Translations under genes and position numbers: made by a program
From: JANJUB01 sp031386985
Lineage (GTDB): Bacteria; Armatimonadota; Fimbriimonadia; Fimbriimonadales; Fimbriimonadaceae
Direction of reading: 5' to 3'
Assembly: GCA_031386985.1 (NCBI GenBank)
Contig: JANNCV010000026.1
Location: 1 to 64,000, forward strand
Length of the DNA stretch: 64,000 bases
In this document: positions 1 to 7,937 of the stretch, piece by piece
Numbering within the stretch: position 1 is the first letter of the stretch
How the letters are laid out: each line of letters begins with the position of its first letter
Notes under the pieces: model-generated
The model's input: only the letters and a program-made list of their open reading frames with translations
What the model was told of the DNA's origin: nothing
Database searches by the model: none

Positions 1-496
1 CTCCGAGATAGCTTGCCTCAGGAGGTGCTGGCCGAGTTCATTGAAGAGCGGAATCGCCTCTTGAGCAGTCCAAACTTAGTCGTAGCCGAGCGGCTACGAT
101 TCGAACACTTGGTTTCCGAGAGAGTGGCCCGATACTTGGACGCCGGGCATGGCAGCTGCCTAATGAATGATCCCTGCATCGCCGCCCTTTGTCGCCGGGG
201 CAATCGCTTTCTTCGACGGCCAGCGCTATCGAATCCACAGTTGGTGCGTGATGCCCAATCATGTTCACGTTCTCGTCGAACCAATTACGGGATTCGAGTT
301 GGAAAGCATCCTCCACAGTTGGAAATCGTTCACCGCCCACGCGCTCAACAAGCGGCTCGAACAAACGGGAGAGGTTTGGCAAAAGGAGTCTTATGATCAT
401 CTCATTCGCAATGAGGAATCTTATGCGAAAGTCGTTGAGTATGTAACCAGCAACCCAGGTGCCGCGGGGCTACGGAATTGGAAGTGGTTCGGATAA
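1..496 (+). pseudogene. REP-associated tyrosine transposase (RAYT), frameshifted, 5' end outside window
   Basis: The product belongs to the Y1/HUH-type transposase group that mobilises REP palindromes. The reading frame is open from base 1 (residues RDSLPQEVLAEF) and matches the usual RAYT N-terminal half. The catalytic HUH-type motif PNHVHVLVEP lies in another frame, about positions 247-285. Joining the frames near position 190 (around a CCCTTTG run) restores a continuous family-like sequence, so one extra base is inferred there. The C-terminal part ends normally at a TAA at 494-496. The start lies upstream of the window. The gene is probably inactive unless the shift is a sequencing error. 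REP-like hairpins follow directly downstream, which fits a RAYT and its substrate. Confidence 0.8.
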
Positions 497-497
497 A

Positions 498-525
498 GTA
501 GTTTCGGCGTCCCGCCGATTCCGGG
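498..525 (+). repeat. REP-like hairpin, copy 1
   Basis: The element contains CGGCG-TCC-CGCCG, a 5-bp stem with a 3-nt loop. It is the inverted partner of 626-653, matching 27 of 28 bases. It begins 2 bases after the RAYT stop codon, as expected for REP sequences mobilised by RAYT transposases. Confidence 0.65.
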
Positions 526-625
526 CGCCCGTTTTTAACGAACGGGATTGAAGATCGCCTCCCTCCGATTCCGCAAGAACGTACACATCCTTGGCGCGGT
601 TTGCGAATCCCTTCATGTTACAGAT

Positions 626-653
626 CCCGGAATCGGCGAGACGCCGAAACTAC
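626..653 (-). repeat. REP-like hairpin, copy 2 (inverted)
   Basis: Read on the minus strand this equals the repeat at 498-525 with one mismatch. It contains CGGCG-AGA-CGCCG. The paired inverted copies with about 100 bases between them resemble a BIME-type REP doublet. Confidence 0.65.
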
Positions 654-656
654 CTT

Positions 657-675
657 GTCGGCGAGACGCCGAAAC
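657..675 (-). repeat. REP-like hairpin, partial copy 3
   Basis: This is a direct repeat of the core of copy 2 (TCGGCGAGACGCCGAAAC), only 4 bases after it. It lies about 20 bases before the start of the radical-SAM gene and may affect the 5' end of that transcript. Confidence 0.55.
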
Positions 676-697
676 CGCGGGCGGGCCATAATGACGG

Positions 698-1186
698 ATG
701 GCTCCCCTTAGCGTGCGCCCCTATACGATTGAGGAATATACGCGCACGGTTTGCCCGATTTGTGCGGAAGGCGGGTTGCGAGCTGACGACCCGGGGGTCT
801 TTCTTGATGGGATGTTGGTCTCTCATGATGGGGCAATCTGGATGCGCCGTTTTTGTCCCGTTCATGGCGAGGTCGAAAGCCTCTACGAGGAAGATGCGAC
901 TTTGTGGCGTGACCGGGCGGGGTGGCAAACCCCAACCCTCCAAGTAACCCCCGATCGAGCCGATAACTTCGGGGGATTTCCGGATGGCTACCGCGAGGGA
1001 TTACCCGCCAGCCACGGGCAACACTCCTGTATTTTGCTCCTAAACGTTACTGAAAATTGCAATTTTCGGTGTCCAACATGTTACGCCTCCGCGCTCGATC
1101 CGGGCGCGCCCGCCAGCGATCGCCCGACTTTGGACGAAATGCTGAAAACGGTAGATACAATGATTGAACGCGAAGGGGGGCGTTGA
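698..1186 (+). CDS. Tes-like radical SAM protein, N-terminal part (frameshifted)
   Basis: This is the N-terminal third of a COG1964-type radical-SAM enzyme, the group that includes archaeal tetraether lipid synthase Tes (MJ0619). Residues 19-22 read CPIC and residues near 54 read CPVHG, a rubredoxin-like cysteine set typical of the N-terminal domain of that family. The radical-SAM cysteine motif CNFRCPTC (CX3CX2C) lies near residue 122 and would hold the SAM-binding [4Fe-4S] cluster. The frame stops at TGA 1184-1186, just after a run of six G (1175-1180). The family sequence continues in the next frame as LNVVMLSGGEPT. One additional G would fuse the two parts into a protein of about 503 residues, close to the usual Tes length. 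Confidence 0.75.
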   Translation: MAPLSVRPYTIEEYTRTVCPICAEGGLRADDPGVFLDGMLVSHDGAIWMRRFCPVHGEVESLYEEDATLWRDRAGWQTPTLQVTPDRADNFGGFPDGYREGLPASHGQHSCILLLNVTENCNFRCPTCYASALDPGAPASDRPTLDEMLKTVDTMIEREGGR

Positions 1187-2208
1187 ATGTTGTTATGCTT
1201 AGCGGCGGCGAGCCAACGTTGAGACGCGATCTTGAAACGCTTATCGAACAGTTGAGTCAGCGAAACATCACCCGGATCATGCTCAATACCAACGGGCGTA
1301 GGATCGCCAAAGACTCTCGATTTCTTGAGTTTTTACACCAGAATCGGCTAAAGGTTGAGGTCTACCTGCAGTTTGACGGCCTCGAAGACACAACCTACGA
1401 AACCCTCCGCGCGGAACCGCTTTCGGCTGAAAAGCAAGCGGTCTTGGCGCTGTTGAACGGAGCTAAAGTATTCACAACCTTGGTGATGACCGTAAAGCGC
1501 GGAGTGAATGAGCATGAGCTTTCTGCCGTTTTCGACCTTGGACTAGCAACGCCTTATTGTTCAGGGATCGCATTTCAACCCGTGTTTGGTTCGGGGCGCA
1601 ATACCGGAATTGACCCGAAAAACCGCATTACCCCAACCGGAGTGGTCAGAGCCCTCGGGCGCGGCGGCGAATTCGTGCCCTTGCCTTGTTCTCACCGTGA
1701 TTGCTGCGACATTGCCTATTTTCTAAAAGACAATAAAGGGAGTTGGAAATCCTTGGTTTCGCTTGTCGGTCGAGATGAGATGAAACGGTGGATTCATCTT
1801 GCCGCCAATAGTATCTCTTTTGAAAACGTGCGTGAATCGGTCCAAGCCATGATCAAGGACGGCACCATCCAGCGAATCCTTAGCGAGCAACAACGAGCAA
1901 GCTCCTTACAACTCGCTTGGGACATCGTCAAAATGTGTGATTGTGTTCCGGGCGTTCGCGATCTCTTTACGAGTTGGTGGCCGGGCAAGAAAGAGGCAAA
2001 CTTGGATGAACTTGCGACAAACACCTTCCGAGTGACGGTGAAGCAGTTCATGGACGCGAATACTTTTCACGAAGCTCGCATACGCCAGTGTTGTGTTCAC
2101 GTTGGCACCTTTGAAGAGGACCCCCGCCGCTACTCATTTTGTTGGAAATGGCTCTTTGATGACGCTACAGATTTCCCCAAACGGAACTCAACTCTAAAGG
2201 TCGTATGA
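1183..2208 (+). CDS. Tes-like radical SAM protein, C-terminal part (frameshifted)
   Basis: This frame continues the radical-SAM barrel with the SGGEPT motif near its beginning, then cysteine motifs that in Tes-type enzymes bind extra iron-sulfur clusters: LPCSHRDCCD in the middle and RQCCVHV...FCW near the end. The TTG at 1183 is probably not a natural start; the part is better read as the continuation of 698-1186 by a -1 shift or after correction of the G run. The known family reaction joins lipid chains through a carbon-carbon bond; assigning it to this bacterial member is inference from cysteine layout and length. The stop overlaps the next start (ATGA), so the Lgt-like gene is translationally coupled to it. 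Confidence 0.75.
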   Translation: MNVVMLSGGEPTLRRDLETLIEQLSQRNITRIMLNTNGRRIAKDSRFLEFLHQNRLKVEVYLQFDGLEDTTYETLRAEPLSAEKQAVLALLNGAKVFTTLVMTVKRGVNEHELSAVFDLGLATPYCSGIAFQPVFGSGRNTGIDPKNRITPTGVVRALGRGGEFVPLPCSHRDCCDIAYFLKDNKGSWKSLVSLVGRDEMKRWIHLAANSISFENVRESVQAMIKDGTIQRILSEQQRASSLQLAWDIVKMCDCVPGVRDLFTSWWPGKKEANLDELATNTFRVTVKQFMDANTFHEARIRQCCVHVGTFEEDPRRYSFCWKWLFDDATDFPKRNSTLKVV

Positions 2209-2855
2209 ACACCGCACTTGGCGTTGGCTTCAATGTTTTGGCGTTTGCGGTTGGTGCCTATATCTATTTCTGGGAAGCAAGACGCCGCAAAATGAACCTA
2301 TCCAAGATGCGCGAGGTCGCCATGCTGGGGGCATTGATCGGGGTAATTGCCGCCTCCTTAGGGCAATGGGGATACGCCTATCTTTCCAACAATCCGGCTG
2401 GGGGAGGGGGCAGAACGATTGTGGCGGGGGTGTTGGGCGGATGGTTAGGAGTAGAAATTTCCAAGCGGCGACTGGGAATTCGCGATTCCACGGGGCCATT
2501 GTGGGCACTGGCATTACCCGCCGGGGAGGCCATCGGGCGGATCGGCTGTTGGTTTCACGGATGCTGTTACGGCAAGATCTGCTCGTTGCCCTGGGCGATC
2601 AATGAACGCCACCCGACCCAGTTTTATCTCTCGTTGGCGGCAGTGGCCTCGTTCGGGTTGATTTGGTGGATGAAAGATCGTGTAGATGTTTTCGCGCTTT
2701 CTTTATTGTTGTGGTCGGTGGGCCGCATCATCATAGAGCCTTTGCGCGAATCTTCAACGCCAACGCCTTGGCTAGTGCCCGGCATTTGCTTTCTAGTAGC
2801 GATCTATGCGATAGTTCGGATGGTGAAATCATGGAAGAACCAAACTCGGGACTGA
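2205..2855 (+). CDS. Lgt-like (prolipoprotein diacylglyceryl transferase family) membrane protein
   Basis: This is a 216-residue integral membrane protein with several hydrophobic segments. It carries the Lgt-family core: GGWLG near residue 80, then GRIGCWFHGCCYG and HPTQFY between about residues 111 and 142. Lgt moves diacylglycerol from phosphatidylglycerol to a lipobox cysteine. This copy is shorter than typical Lgt (about 260-300 residues) and belongs to a divergent Cys-rich subgroup, so it may act on another lipid or protein acceptor. It overlaps the Tes-like gene by 4 bases, suggesting that both act on membrane lipids. Whether it is the only Lgt of this genome cannot be seen here. Confidence 0.7.
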   Translation: MNTALGVGFNVLAFAVGAYIYFWEARRRKMNLSKMREVAMLGALIGVIAASLGQWGYAYLSNNPAGGGGRTIVAGVLGGWLGVEISKRRLGIRDSTGPLWALALPAGEAIGRIGCWFHGCCYGKICSLPWAINERHPTQFYLSLAAVASFGLIWWMKDRVDVFALSLLLWSVGRIIIEPLRESSTPTPWLVPGICFLVAIYAIVRMVKSWKNQTRD

Positions 2856-3127
2856 AACCTCTGTCGCCGGGTTGCCCGAAGTGTGGGGCCAAGCTGGAAG
2901 ACGGCTGGTGTCGGGAGTGTTCGGAAAAGAGACAGACTTGGGTTCTATGGATGCTGTTCGCGATTTTGCCCGTCCTAGGTTTGGGTGCTTGCTTTGTACC
3001 GGTTGCGACTGATTTTTACTTTCCGCGGTTCATAATTGTTGGTTTGTCGGGGCTTGGGTTATGTCTCGCAAGCGTCTTGGCGGGGATCATTTATTGGGTG
3101 ATTTTATCCTTGAGGAAGTGGCGATGA
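2831..3127 (+). CDS. Zinc-ribbon two-helix membrane protein, paralog 1
   Basis: This is a 98-residue protein of unknown function. The ATG at 2831 lies within the end of the Lgt-like gene (25-base overlap). The N-terminal zinc ribbon reads CPKCG then GWCREC near residues 16-33. A basic stretch and two hydrophobic segments follow (about residues 40-60 and 65-92). It is the first of four tandem paralogs with the same plan. A soluble cytoplasmic zinc ribbon attached to a membrane hairpin is inferred; no function is proposed. Confidence 0.7.
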   Translation: MEEPNSGLKPLSPGCPKCGAKLEDGWCRECSEKRQTWVLWMLFAILPVLGLGACFVPVATDFYFPRFIIVGLSGLGLCLASVLAGIIYWVILSLRKWR

Positions 3128-3438
3128 ATCCGGAGCAGTCACCAATGGATTGGAAACCACCGCCAAGTTGCCCAAAGTGTGATTGCCCGTTACAAAACGG
3201 TTGGTGCCGGGAGTGCGCGGATCGCCGGCGTCCAAAGCTATTGGCGCTCCTGTTTGTCATTCTGCCCCTCATCGGATTCGGGACTTGTTGCATCGGGGTT
3301 TTGGCTAGTTTTGACAATCCGCCATCCTCGCTCGCGAGCCTGTCCCTAGTGGGTCCTTTGATTATTGCGATCAGCGTGGTGATCGGCATTATTCACTTCA
3401 TAATGACAACGAAGTGGTTTCGGGATAGAGATGGTTGA
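3124..3438 (+). CDS. Zinc-ribbon two-helix membrane protein, paralog 2
   Basis: This is a 104-residue protein of unknown function. Its start overlaps the stop of paralog 1 (ATGA). The N-terminus holds CPKCD...GWCREC, then DRRRPK and two membrane segments separated by a short loop. The pattern ILPLIGFGTC matches the ILPVLGLGAC of paralog 1, so the copies arose by duplication and have diverged. Confidence 0.7.
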   Translation: MNPEQSPMDWKPPPSCPKCDCPLQNGWCRECADRRRPKLLALLFVILPLIGFGTCCIGVLASFDNPPSSLASLSLVGPLIIAISVVIGIIHFIMTTKWFRDRDG

Positions 3439-3718
3439 TCAAGGTAAGCCAGGGGTCGAGTACTGCCAAAAGTGTGGCACCGTGCTACTAGATGGCCGGT
3501 GCACCCGTTGCGCTAGCCGAAGGCACGTAGTCTTGTGGGTTCTGCTGCTGATTCTCCCGGCAACTGCATTCGGAGCTTGCACGCTCGGCTTTGCCAGTCC
3601 AGAGTTTGGACATCTGGTTGTCCCCGGGTCCTCGATTTGCTTTCTAAGCCCGATTGCGGGCGTCGTTTACTTGCTGGTTCCGGTCGTGATAAGGTGGTGG
3701 AGGAATCGAAATGGTTGA
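3431..3718 (+). CDS. Zinc-ribbon two-helix membrane protein, paralog 3
   Basis: This is a 95-residue protein of unknown function with CQKCG...GRCTRC at the N-terminus and two membrane segments. It overlaps the previous gene by 8 bases, the sequence ATGGTTGA serving as both start and stop region. The same 8-base junction recurs at 3711-3718, which points to duplication of whole units including the junction. Confidence 0.7.
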   Translation: MVDQGKPGVEYCQKCGTVLLDGRCTRCASRRHVVLWVLLLILPATAFGACTLGFASPEFGHLVVPGSSICFLSPIAGVVYLLVPVVIRWWRNRNG

Positions 3719-4007
3719 CCCGCTAAGTGAAAATGGAGTATGTCCCCGGTGTCGTAGGGACTTGGAAGGTGGTTGGTGCCCAGAGTGCGCTCATAGGCGG
3801 CGGGCTTGGATACTTTGGCTCCTGTTTCTACTTTTGCCTGCGTTGGCTTTCGGCGCATGTACCGTGGGTGTGTTTGCTAGTTTCGGGGGATCGAAAAGTG
3901 ACTATTCACTTCTGTTCCCGGTTGCCCTTGCGACCATCGTCATAAGCCCAATCGCCGGAATTATTTACTTGATCGTTTCGGCCCTTAGGAAGAATAATGG
4001 TGGATAA
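3711..4007 (+). CDS. Zinc-ribbon two-helix membrane protein, paralog 4
   Basis: This is a 98-residue protein of unknown function with CPRCR...GWCPEC, then HRRRAW and two membrane segments (LLPALAFGAC in the first). It overlaps the previous gene by 8 bases (ATGGTTGA). It is the last member with an intact zinc ribbon; the next gene keeps the overlap style but lacks the cysteines. Confidence 0.7.
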   Translation: MVDPLSENGVCPRCRRDLEGGWCPECAHRRRAWILWLLFLLLPALAFGACTVGVFASFGGSKSDYSLLFPVALATIVISPIAGIIYLIVSALRKNNGG

Positions 4008-4293
4008 ATTGCAGAGAGATCCTGCCGAGGACCGCTTTGGGCGCCTTGCATTTGCCTACTGCAAAATCGCCACCGTCTCGCTGATTATGGGGCGGTTCGC
4101 TTTGCCTGCCGCGGCCCTGCTTTCCGCCGCCTTCTTCATTTTTGGCTGGATCAGGGGGAAGCGGGAGACTAAGTGCTACCTCCACTACCCCCTCCTCGCC
4201 GCTACGTTCTGGCTAATCATCCTGACCATCTGGTTAGGATTTGAGTTTGCTCACGAAATAATGCCATCCTGGCTCCGTTGGATTCACCGCTAG
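3997..4293 (+). CDS. Small membrane protein at the end of the zinc-ribbon array
   Basis: This is a 98-residue protein with two or three hydrophobic segments and no zinc ribbon. It is not recognised. The start overlaps the preceding stop by 11 bases, so it belongs to the same transcript. The first segment (ALPAAALLSAAFFIFGWI) is followed by a basic loop (RGKRETK) and a second segment. It ends 2 bases from the convergent DUF4139 gene, leaving no room for a separate terminator. Confidence 0.6.
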   Translation: MVDKLQRDPAEDRFGRLAFAYCKIATVSLIMGRFALPAAALLSAAFFIFGWIRGKRETKCYLHYPLLAATFWLIILTIWLGFEFAHEIMPSWLRWIHR

Positions 4294-4295
4294 CC

Positions 4296-5729
4296 TTAGC
4301 GCCCGGTTGTATAGCTCAGTTTGAACGGTACTTCTCCTCCCGCTGGGATTGTTATTTTCCATTGTCGCCGGTCTCTGGGGAGTTTCAGGCTCTTAGCCGA
4401 TTCGCTTAGGATTACCGCTTTGGCGGGCACATACATCGTAACGCGCACTTCGATGGGCCGGGATTTCTCGTTGTGGAGGCGATGCTCGCTTGTGACTTGC
4501 CACTTCTTTTTACTCAGTGGCTTAGTGTTGCCGACCTTCTGAACCGCGTAAATGTCAAAAACGTTCGAAAGAGAGAGCGACACTCGCGCATCCTTGGGGG
4601 TATCCGAAATGCCTGATGCGCCGACGTATTGGGGGGTGCCGGCGGCGTTGGGCTCGTAGACCCGAACCGTGCCCGCCGGGACGGGATCGCCCATGCCGGA
4701 AGCTTTATCATTGGTGAAGTTGATGCCCATTCGCGCCCTTATGCGGGAGTCGCCGCCGTAGTAGCTATCCAGGCCGATCTCGTAGTAACGCTTCACCTTG
4801 AGCGCGGGCGCACTCATCATTTTCACGCGGTTGATTTGGTTTTGTTTGATGGTGGCTTTCGATTCGTAAGGGTAAGAGAAGGCGTGGAACTCGCCGAGGG
4901 TTTGTATTGCGGGCCTTCGCATGACCCGCTCTAGGGACGTGTCCGTATAACCCATACTGCCCCCTGACATCATTACACCCGAGTTCCTCGTTCGAGTCAT
5001 CGCCATATTCGGCTGCCCGGCAACAAATTTCACCTTCGCATTCGGATAATCCGTTCCCGAGTCGTTCTTTACCGAGGCCCAGCATTCCAACTCGGCTTGC
5101 TGTGAATCGGCGGGCAGAACTAGGGTGTAATCGGCGTTCCAGCTCAATCCTCCCGTGAGATAGGCCACCGACATTTTGGTTTTTCCGGCAGTTTTCGCTT
5201 CAATCTCGGCGGAGAGTTGGGGGATTGTCACCACATCGGCATCCGGCGGCAATTCGATTGTTGCTCTGGGGTTGACGACGAGTTTGCCATCAATCCTCAC
5301 TACCAAATTGCCAGAATCAGCGACTTCCAAAGTTCCCGTTACCCGCTCTGTTTCGCGACCCGCATCGGAGCGATAAACAAGCTCAATTTCGCGCCCCAAA
5401 TAGCGACTCAGGAGCTTGCTGTCCTCAGTTGTGCCGAGGTCGTAGGTGCTGGATCGGACTTCAATGTCCTTCTTTTCGGGCCAGCTAAACATCACCGAAT
5501 CTTGATCAAGCTGCTTGCTCACGCCGGTCAAGCCAACCCGATTTATGCCGACATTGAGCTCGACGTCGCGCCGATCTTCGATCATCGAAAAGCCACCCGA
5601 GTAAATGAGCAGTTCAAGTTCGCTCTGGGTCTTGACGCGAGTGGTTTGGGCTTCGGCTTTGTTGCAACCCGTAAGCATCGTTGAAGCCGTAACGGCTCCG
5701 AGGGCCAAAAATATCCAACTAGATTTCAT
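4296..5729 (-). CDS. DUF4139 domain lipoprotein
   Basis: This is a 477-residue lipoprotein. The chosen ATG (5729) has a GGAGGA ribosome site about 9 bases upstream; a longer frame starting at 5750 would bury it. The signal sequence ends in the lipobox LTGC near residue 22. The body matches the DUF4139 plan: an N-terminal beta region with VYRSDAGRETERVTGTL, the segment AYLTGGLSWNADYTLVL, and a C-terminal part with EHRLHNEKSRPIEVRVTMYVP. DUF4139 proteins are surface or periplasmic proteins of unknown role. A Met- and Ser-rich stretch near residues 245-265 is likely disordered. Confidence 0.8.
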   Translation of the reverse strand: MKSSWIFLALGAVTASTMLTGCNKAEAQTTRVKTQSELELLIYSGGFSMIEDRRDVELNVGINRVGLTGVSKQLDQDSVMFSWPEKKDIEVRSSTYDLGTTEDSKLLSRYLGREIELVYRSDAGRETERVTGTLEVADSGNLVVRIDGKLVVNPRATIELPPDADVVTIPQLSAEIEAKTAGKTKMSVAYLTGGLSWNADYTLVLPADSQQAELECWASVKNDSGTDYPNAKVKFVAGQPNMAMTRTRNSGVMMSGGSMGYTDTSLERVMRRPAIQTLGEFHAFSYPYESKATIKQNQINRVKMMSAPALKVKRYYEIGLDSYYGGDSRIRARMGINFTNDKASGMGDPVPAGTVRVYEPNAAGTPQYVGASGISDTPKDARVSLSLSNVFDIYAVQKVGNTKPLSKKKWQVTSEHRLHNEKSRPIEVRVTMYVPAKAVILSESAKSLKLPRDRRQWKITIPAGGEVPFKLSYTTGR

Positions 5730-5805
5730 AGAAAAATCCTCCGTTAACACTCTATGTTACGGCTTGTTGGAAAGGTTCATTTGCTTTGCGCCCAGCTTTC
5801 TTGAT

Positions 5806-7389
5806 TCACTTCTCGCCGGGAACGATGATGCCTCGCATAATGGCGCGCTGGGCGACCAAGAAGACCAAGAGCGTCGGGATTGCGGCCAACGTCAGGGCCG
5901 CCATCATAACTGCTTTCGGCGCGGTATTTTGAAGCTGATAGATGAAAACCATGATCGTCCAAATCTTTTGATCTTGGGCGACGAGGAAGGCGTAAAGGAA
6001 CGCTCCGTAGGCTCCCATGAAGGCGATAAGGGCTAAATAACCCAGCACGGGGCGGCTCATGGGAAAGGCGATTTTTAGCATCAACGTACTTTCCTTTGCT
6101 CCATCAATCTGGCCACTTTCAAAGAGCTCCGGCGGAAGCGAATCAAAAAAGCCCTTTAGCAGAAAGATCATATAGCCGGAAGCCGCCGTGGGCAAAACGA
6201 GAGCGGCAAACGTGTTGAGCAAGCCTATATCTTTCAGTAGAAGGAACGAAGGAATCATGGCAACCTCGGCGGGGAAAGCCATGGTCGCCAGAAGGAAAAG
6301 CAAAATCTTGCCCGTGCTTTTCATGGGAAATCGGCTCAGGGCGAACGCGGCGAGCGGGTTGACGATGAGCTGGGTCAAGATCGCGAGGAGGCAGAAAACG
6401 ACGGTGTTGATGAGAGCGCGACCATTGAGGGCCATGTAGTTTCCGACGTAGCGGTAGTTGCGGGTCGTGAATTCGCGCTTGATTTCGGTTTCGTGAGTTT
6501 TGAGGAAGTTGGTCTCGAATGCGGCGATGGGTGGGGTCGTGCGGATTACATCCTCAAGAACGGGTCGCGTTGGCTTACTGTCGAGGAAGAAACCGACATG
6601 CAGTCCAGCGGCAGATCGTTTTGCTGGTCGCGAGACAAAGTCCCCGAAACGTGAAATCGGAATTTCTTCAAACTTCGTTGCTTGCCACTTAACGTCTGCT
6701 GGCACGGCATCAAATTGGTTCTCAAATTGACTCCGCAAGAATTCCTGCCAAAGTCTTTGCTCCCGCAAAGGGATCCGGAACTCGGCGGGAAGTTCATCCT
6801 TGAACTCAAGCCAATCTTTATACTTGCGAGTCTTGGGCGGTTGCCAAGCCTTTCGCTCCAAGAGTTCAACCGGGGCTTGAACCGTCTCGAAGGCGGGATT
6901 CTCCTCAAAGTAGGCTTTGTTCAAAGCATCAATCGAAGGGAATCGCTCGCGAAGCCAGCCTTGATACCTCATCGCCAAGCGAGAGGTGGATTGGTTCGGT
7001 GCCGTTCGAAAGCCCGCGTAAAATCCGTCCAAAGGCAAATTCAGTAAAACGGCTTCATATTCTTGAAGCTCGGCGGGGGTGGCCGAGGTCCCAATTCGGG
7101 TCGAATCAATCATGCTCTGATCGCCCGCGTATTTGTCCGCCAAATACTTGCCCATTAGCGATTCCGGCGCAAGCTTGCCCGTCTTGGCGTCCTTGGAATC
7201 CATCTCGTTCCAAAAGCGCGGAACCAGCGAGTTATCGTTCTGATCCGTCGGCCCCTTAAATCCCGTCACCATCATAATGGCGAAGGGGTATACCGTGGTC
7301 AGCGCCCCCAAAATGAGGATGCCATAGAGGGACAGCATGGCAAACCGCGCCCGAAAGCGCTTTCGGCCAACTTGGTTAACTAACCCCAC
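5806..7389 (-). CDS. ABC sugar transporter permease (MalG type) with large inserted domain
   Basis: This is a 527-residue permease component. Residues ~14-40 form the first membrane helix (ILILGALTTVYPFAIM). The C-terminal ~210 residues carry the remaining helices and the EAA coupling loop (ELFESGQIDGAKEST), which docks the cytoplasmic ATPase. MalG-type permeases are usually about 280 residues; the extra length is a hydrophilic region of about 270 residues between helix 1 and helix 2, predicted to be outside the membrane. No binding protein, second permease or sugar-type ATPase is adjacent, so the partners are encoded elsewhere or upstream of the regulon. The substrate is unknown. It may share a transcript with the DUF4139 gene 76 bases downstream. 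Confidence 0.8.
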   Translation of the reverse strand: MGLVNQVGRKRFRARFAMLSLYGILILGALTTVYPFAIMMVTGFKGPTDQNDNSLVPRFWNEMDSKDAKTGKLAPESLMGKYLADKYAGDQSMIDSTRIGTSATPAELQEYEAVLLNLPLDGFYAGFRTAPNQSTSRLAMRYQGWLRERFPSIDALNKAYFEENPAFETVQAPVELLERKAWQPPKTRKYKDWLEFKDELPAEFRIPLREQRLWQEFLRSQFENQFDAVPADVKWQATKFEEIPISRFGDFVSRPAKRSAAGLHVGFFLDSKPTRPVLEDVIRTTPPIAAFETNFLKTHETEIKREFTTRNYRYVGNYMALNGRALINTVVFCLLAILTQLIVNPLAAFALSRFPMKSTGKILLFLLATMAFPAEVAMIPSFLLLKDIGLLNTFAALVLPTAASGYMIFLLKGFFDSLPPELFESGQIDGAKESTLMLKIAFPMSRPVLGYLALIAFMGAYGAFLYAFLVAQDQKIWTIMVFIYQLQNTAPKAVMMAALTLAAIPTLLVFLVAQRAIMRGIIVPGEK

Positions 7390-7856
7390 GCCGGTAGCAT
7401 ACTCGGAGCGCGTTAGGTTCGACTATGGGTTCTGTTCGCAGGCTCGAATCCCGCTCTTGGCGGGATCTTAAGCGGCTACGCGTCCTCGCGCCACATTGAA
7501 TATCCGCCGATCCCTCGTGCCACAGCCGGTGTGTGATGACAACAGATACTGCTCAGTTTCTGACAACACATTGTGACCAGTTTCATGCTTCGGGTCGCTC
7601 GCGCCATACGCTCTCCTGCCGACCGGAGTTCTCCTGCTGATGGTTCACGTGTGGCGCTGTCGTAATCAGCCTGGGTTGGCAAAGAGAAAGTCAAGGATTT
7701 CATTCGGCTTGACGCCGTTGGACCGTAGCTTTCGCTCATTGCTAGCCTTCAACCCTCCCCAGTTCGCTTCGCTCACAGCCCTCCCCTTCCAGGAGAGGGA
7801 ACTCGACGCTTACGGGCCTAGCGAATCTTTCGCCCGTCTGGTATCCTCTTTCGGGT
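7390..7856. other. Non-coding interval before tRNA-Lys
   Basis: I see no credible gene in these 467 bases. At 7448-7466 there is a 7-bp hairpin (ATCCCGC/GCGGGAT, 5-base loop) that could terminate or cap the divergent transcripts. Around 7740-7800 a CT-rich stretch with CCCTCCCC and GAGAGGG motifs looks like a degenerate intergenic repeat. The minus strand of 7390-7450 should hold the permease promoter, but I see no convincing pair of hexamers. Confidence 0.5.
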
Positions 7857-7932
7857 GAGCCGGTAGCTCAGTTGGTAGAGCATCGCCCTTTTAAGGCGTG
7901 GGTCCTGGGTTCGAGTCCCAGCCGGCTCACCA
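7857..7932 (+). tRNA. tRNA-Lys (anticodon TTT)
   Basis: This is a complete class I cloverleaf with the CCA encoded (7930-7932). The acceptor stem GAGCCGG pairs with CCGGCTC, the D-arm reads GCTCAGTTGGTAGAGC, the anticodon stem-loop is CGCC-CTTTTAA-GGCG, and the T-arm is CTGGG-TTCGAGT-CCCAG. The anticodon TTT at positions 34-36 reads lysine codons AAA and AAG. Confidence 0.97.
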
Positions 7933-7937
7933 TTTTC

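Noticed and set aside
7430..7460. tRNA T-arm-like fragment GCAGG-CTCGAAT-CCCGC
   Set aside because: Only four of five stem pairs form and no other tRNA part is found, so it is a chance match or an unreadable remnant. It overlaps a better hairpin at 7448-7466.
7476..7739. 87-residue minus-strand open frame before tRNA-Lys
   Set aside because: No ribosome site, no family resemblance and cysteine-rich low-likelihood composition. It lies in a CT-rich non-coding stretch.
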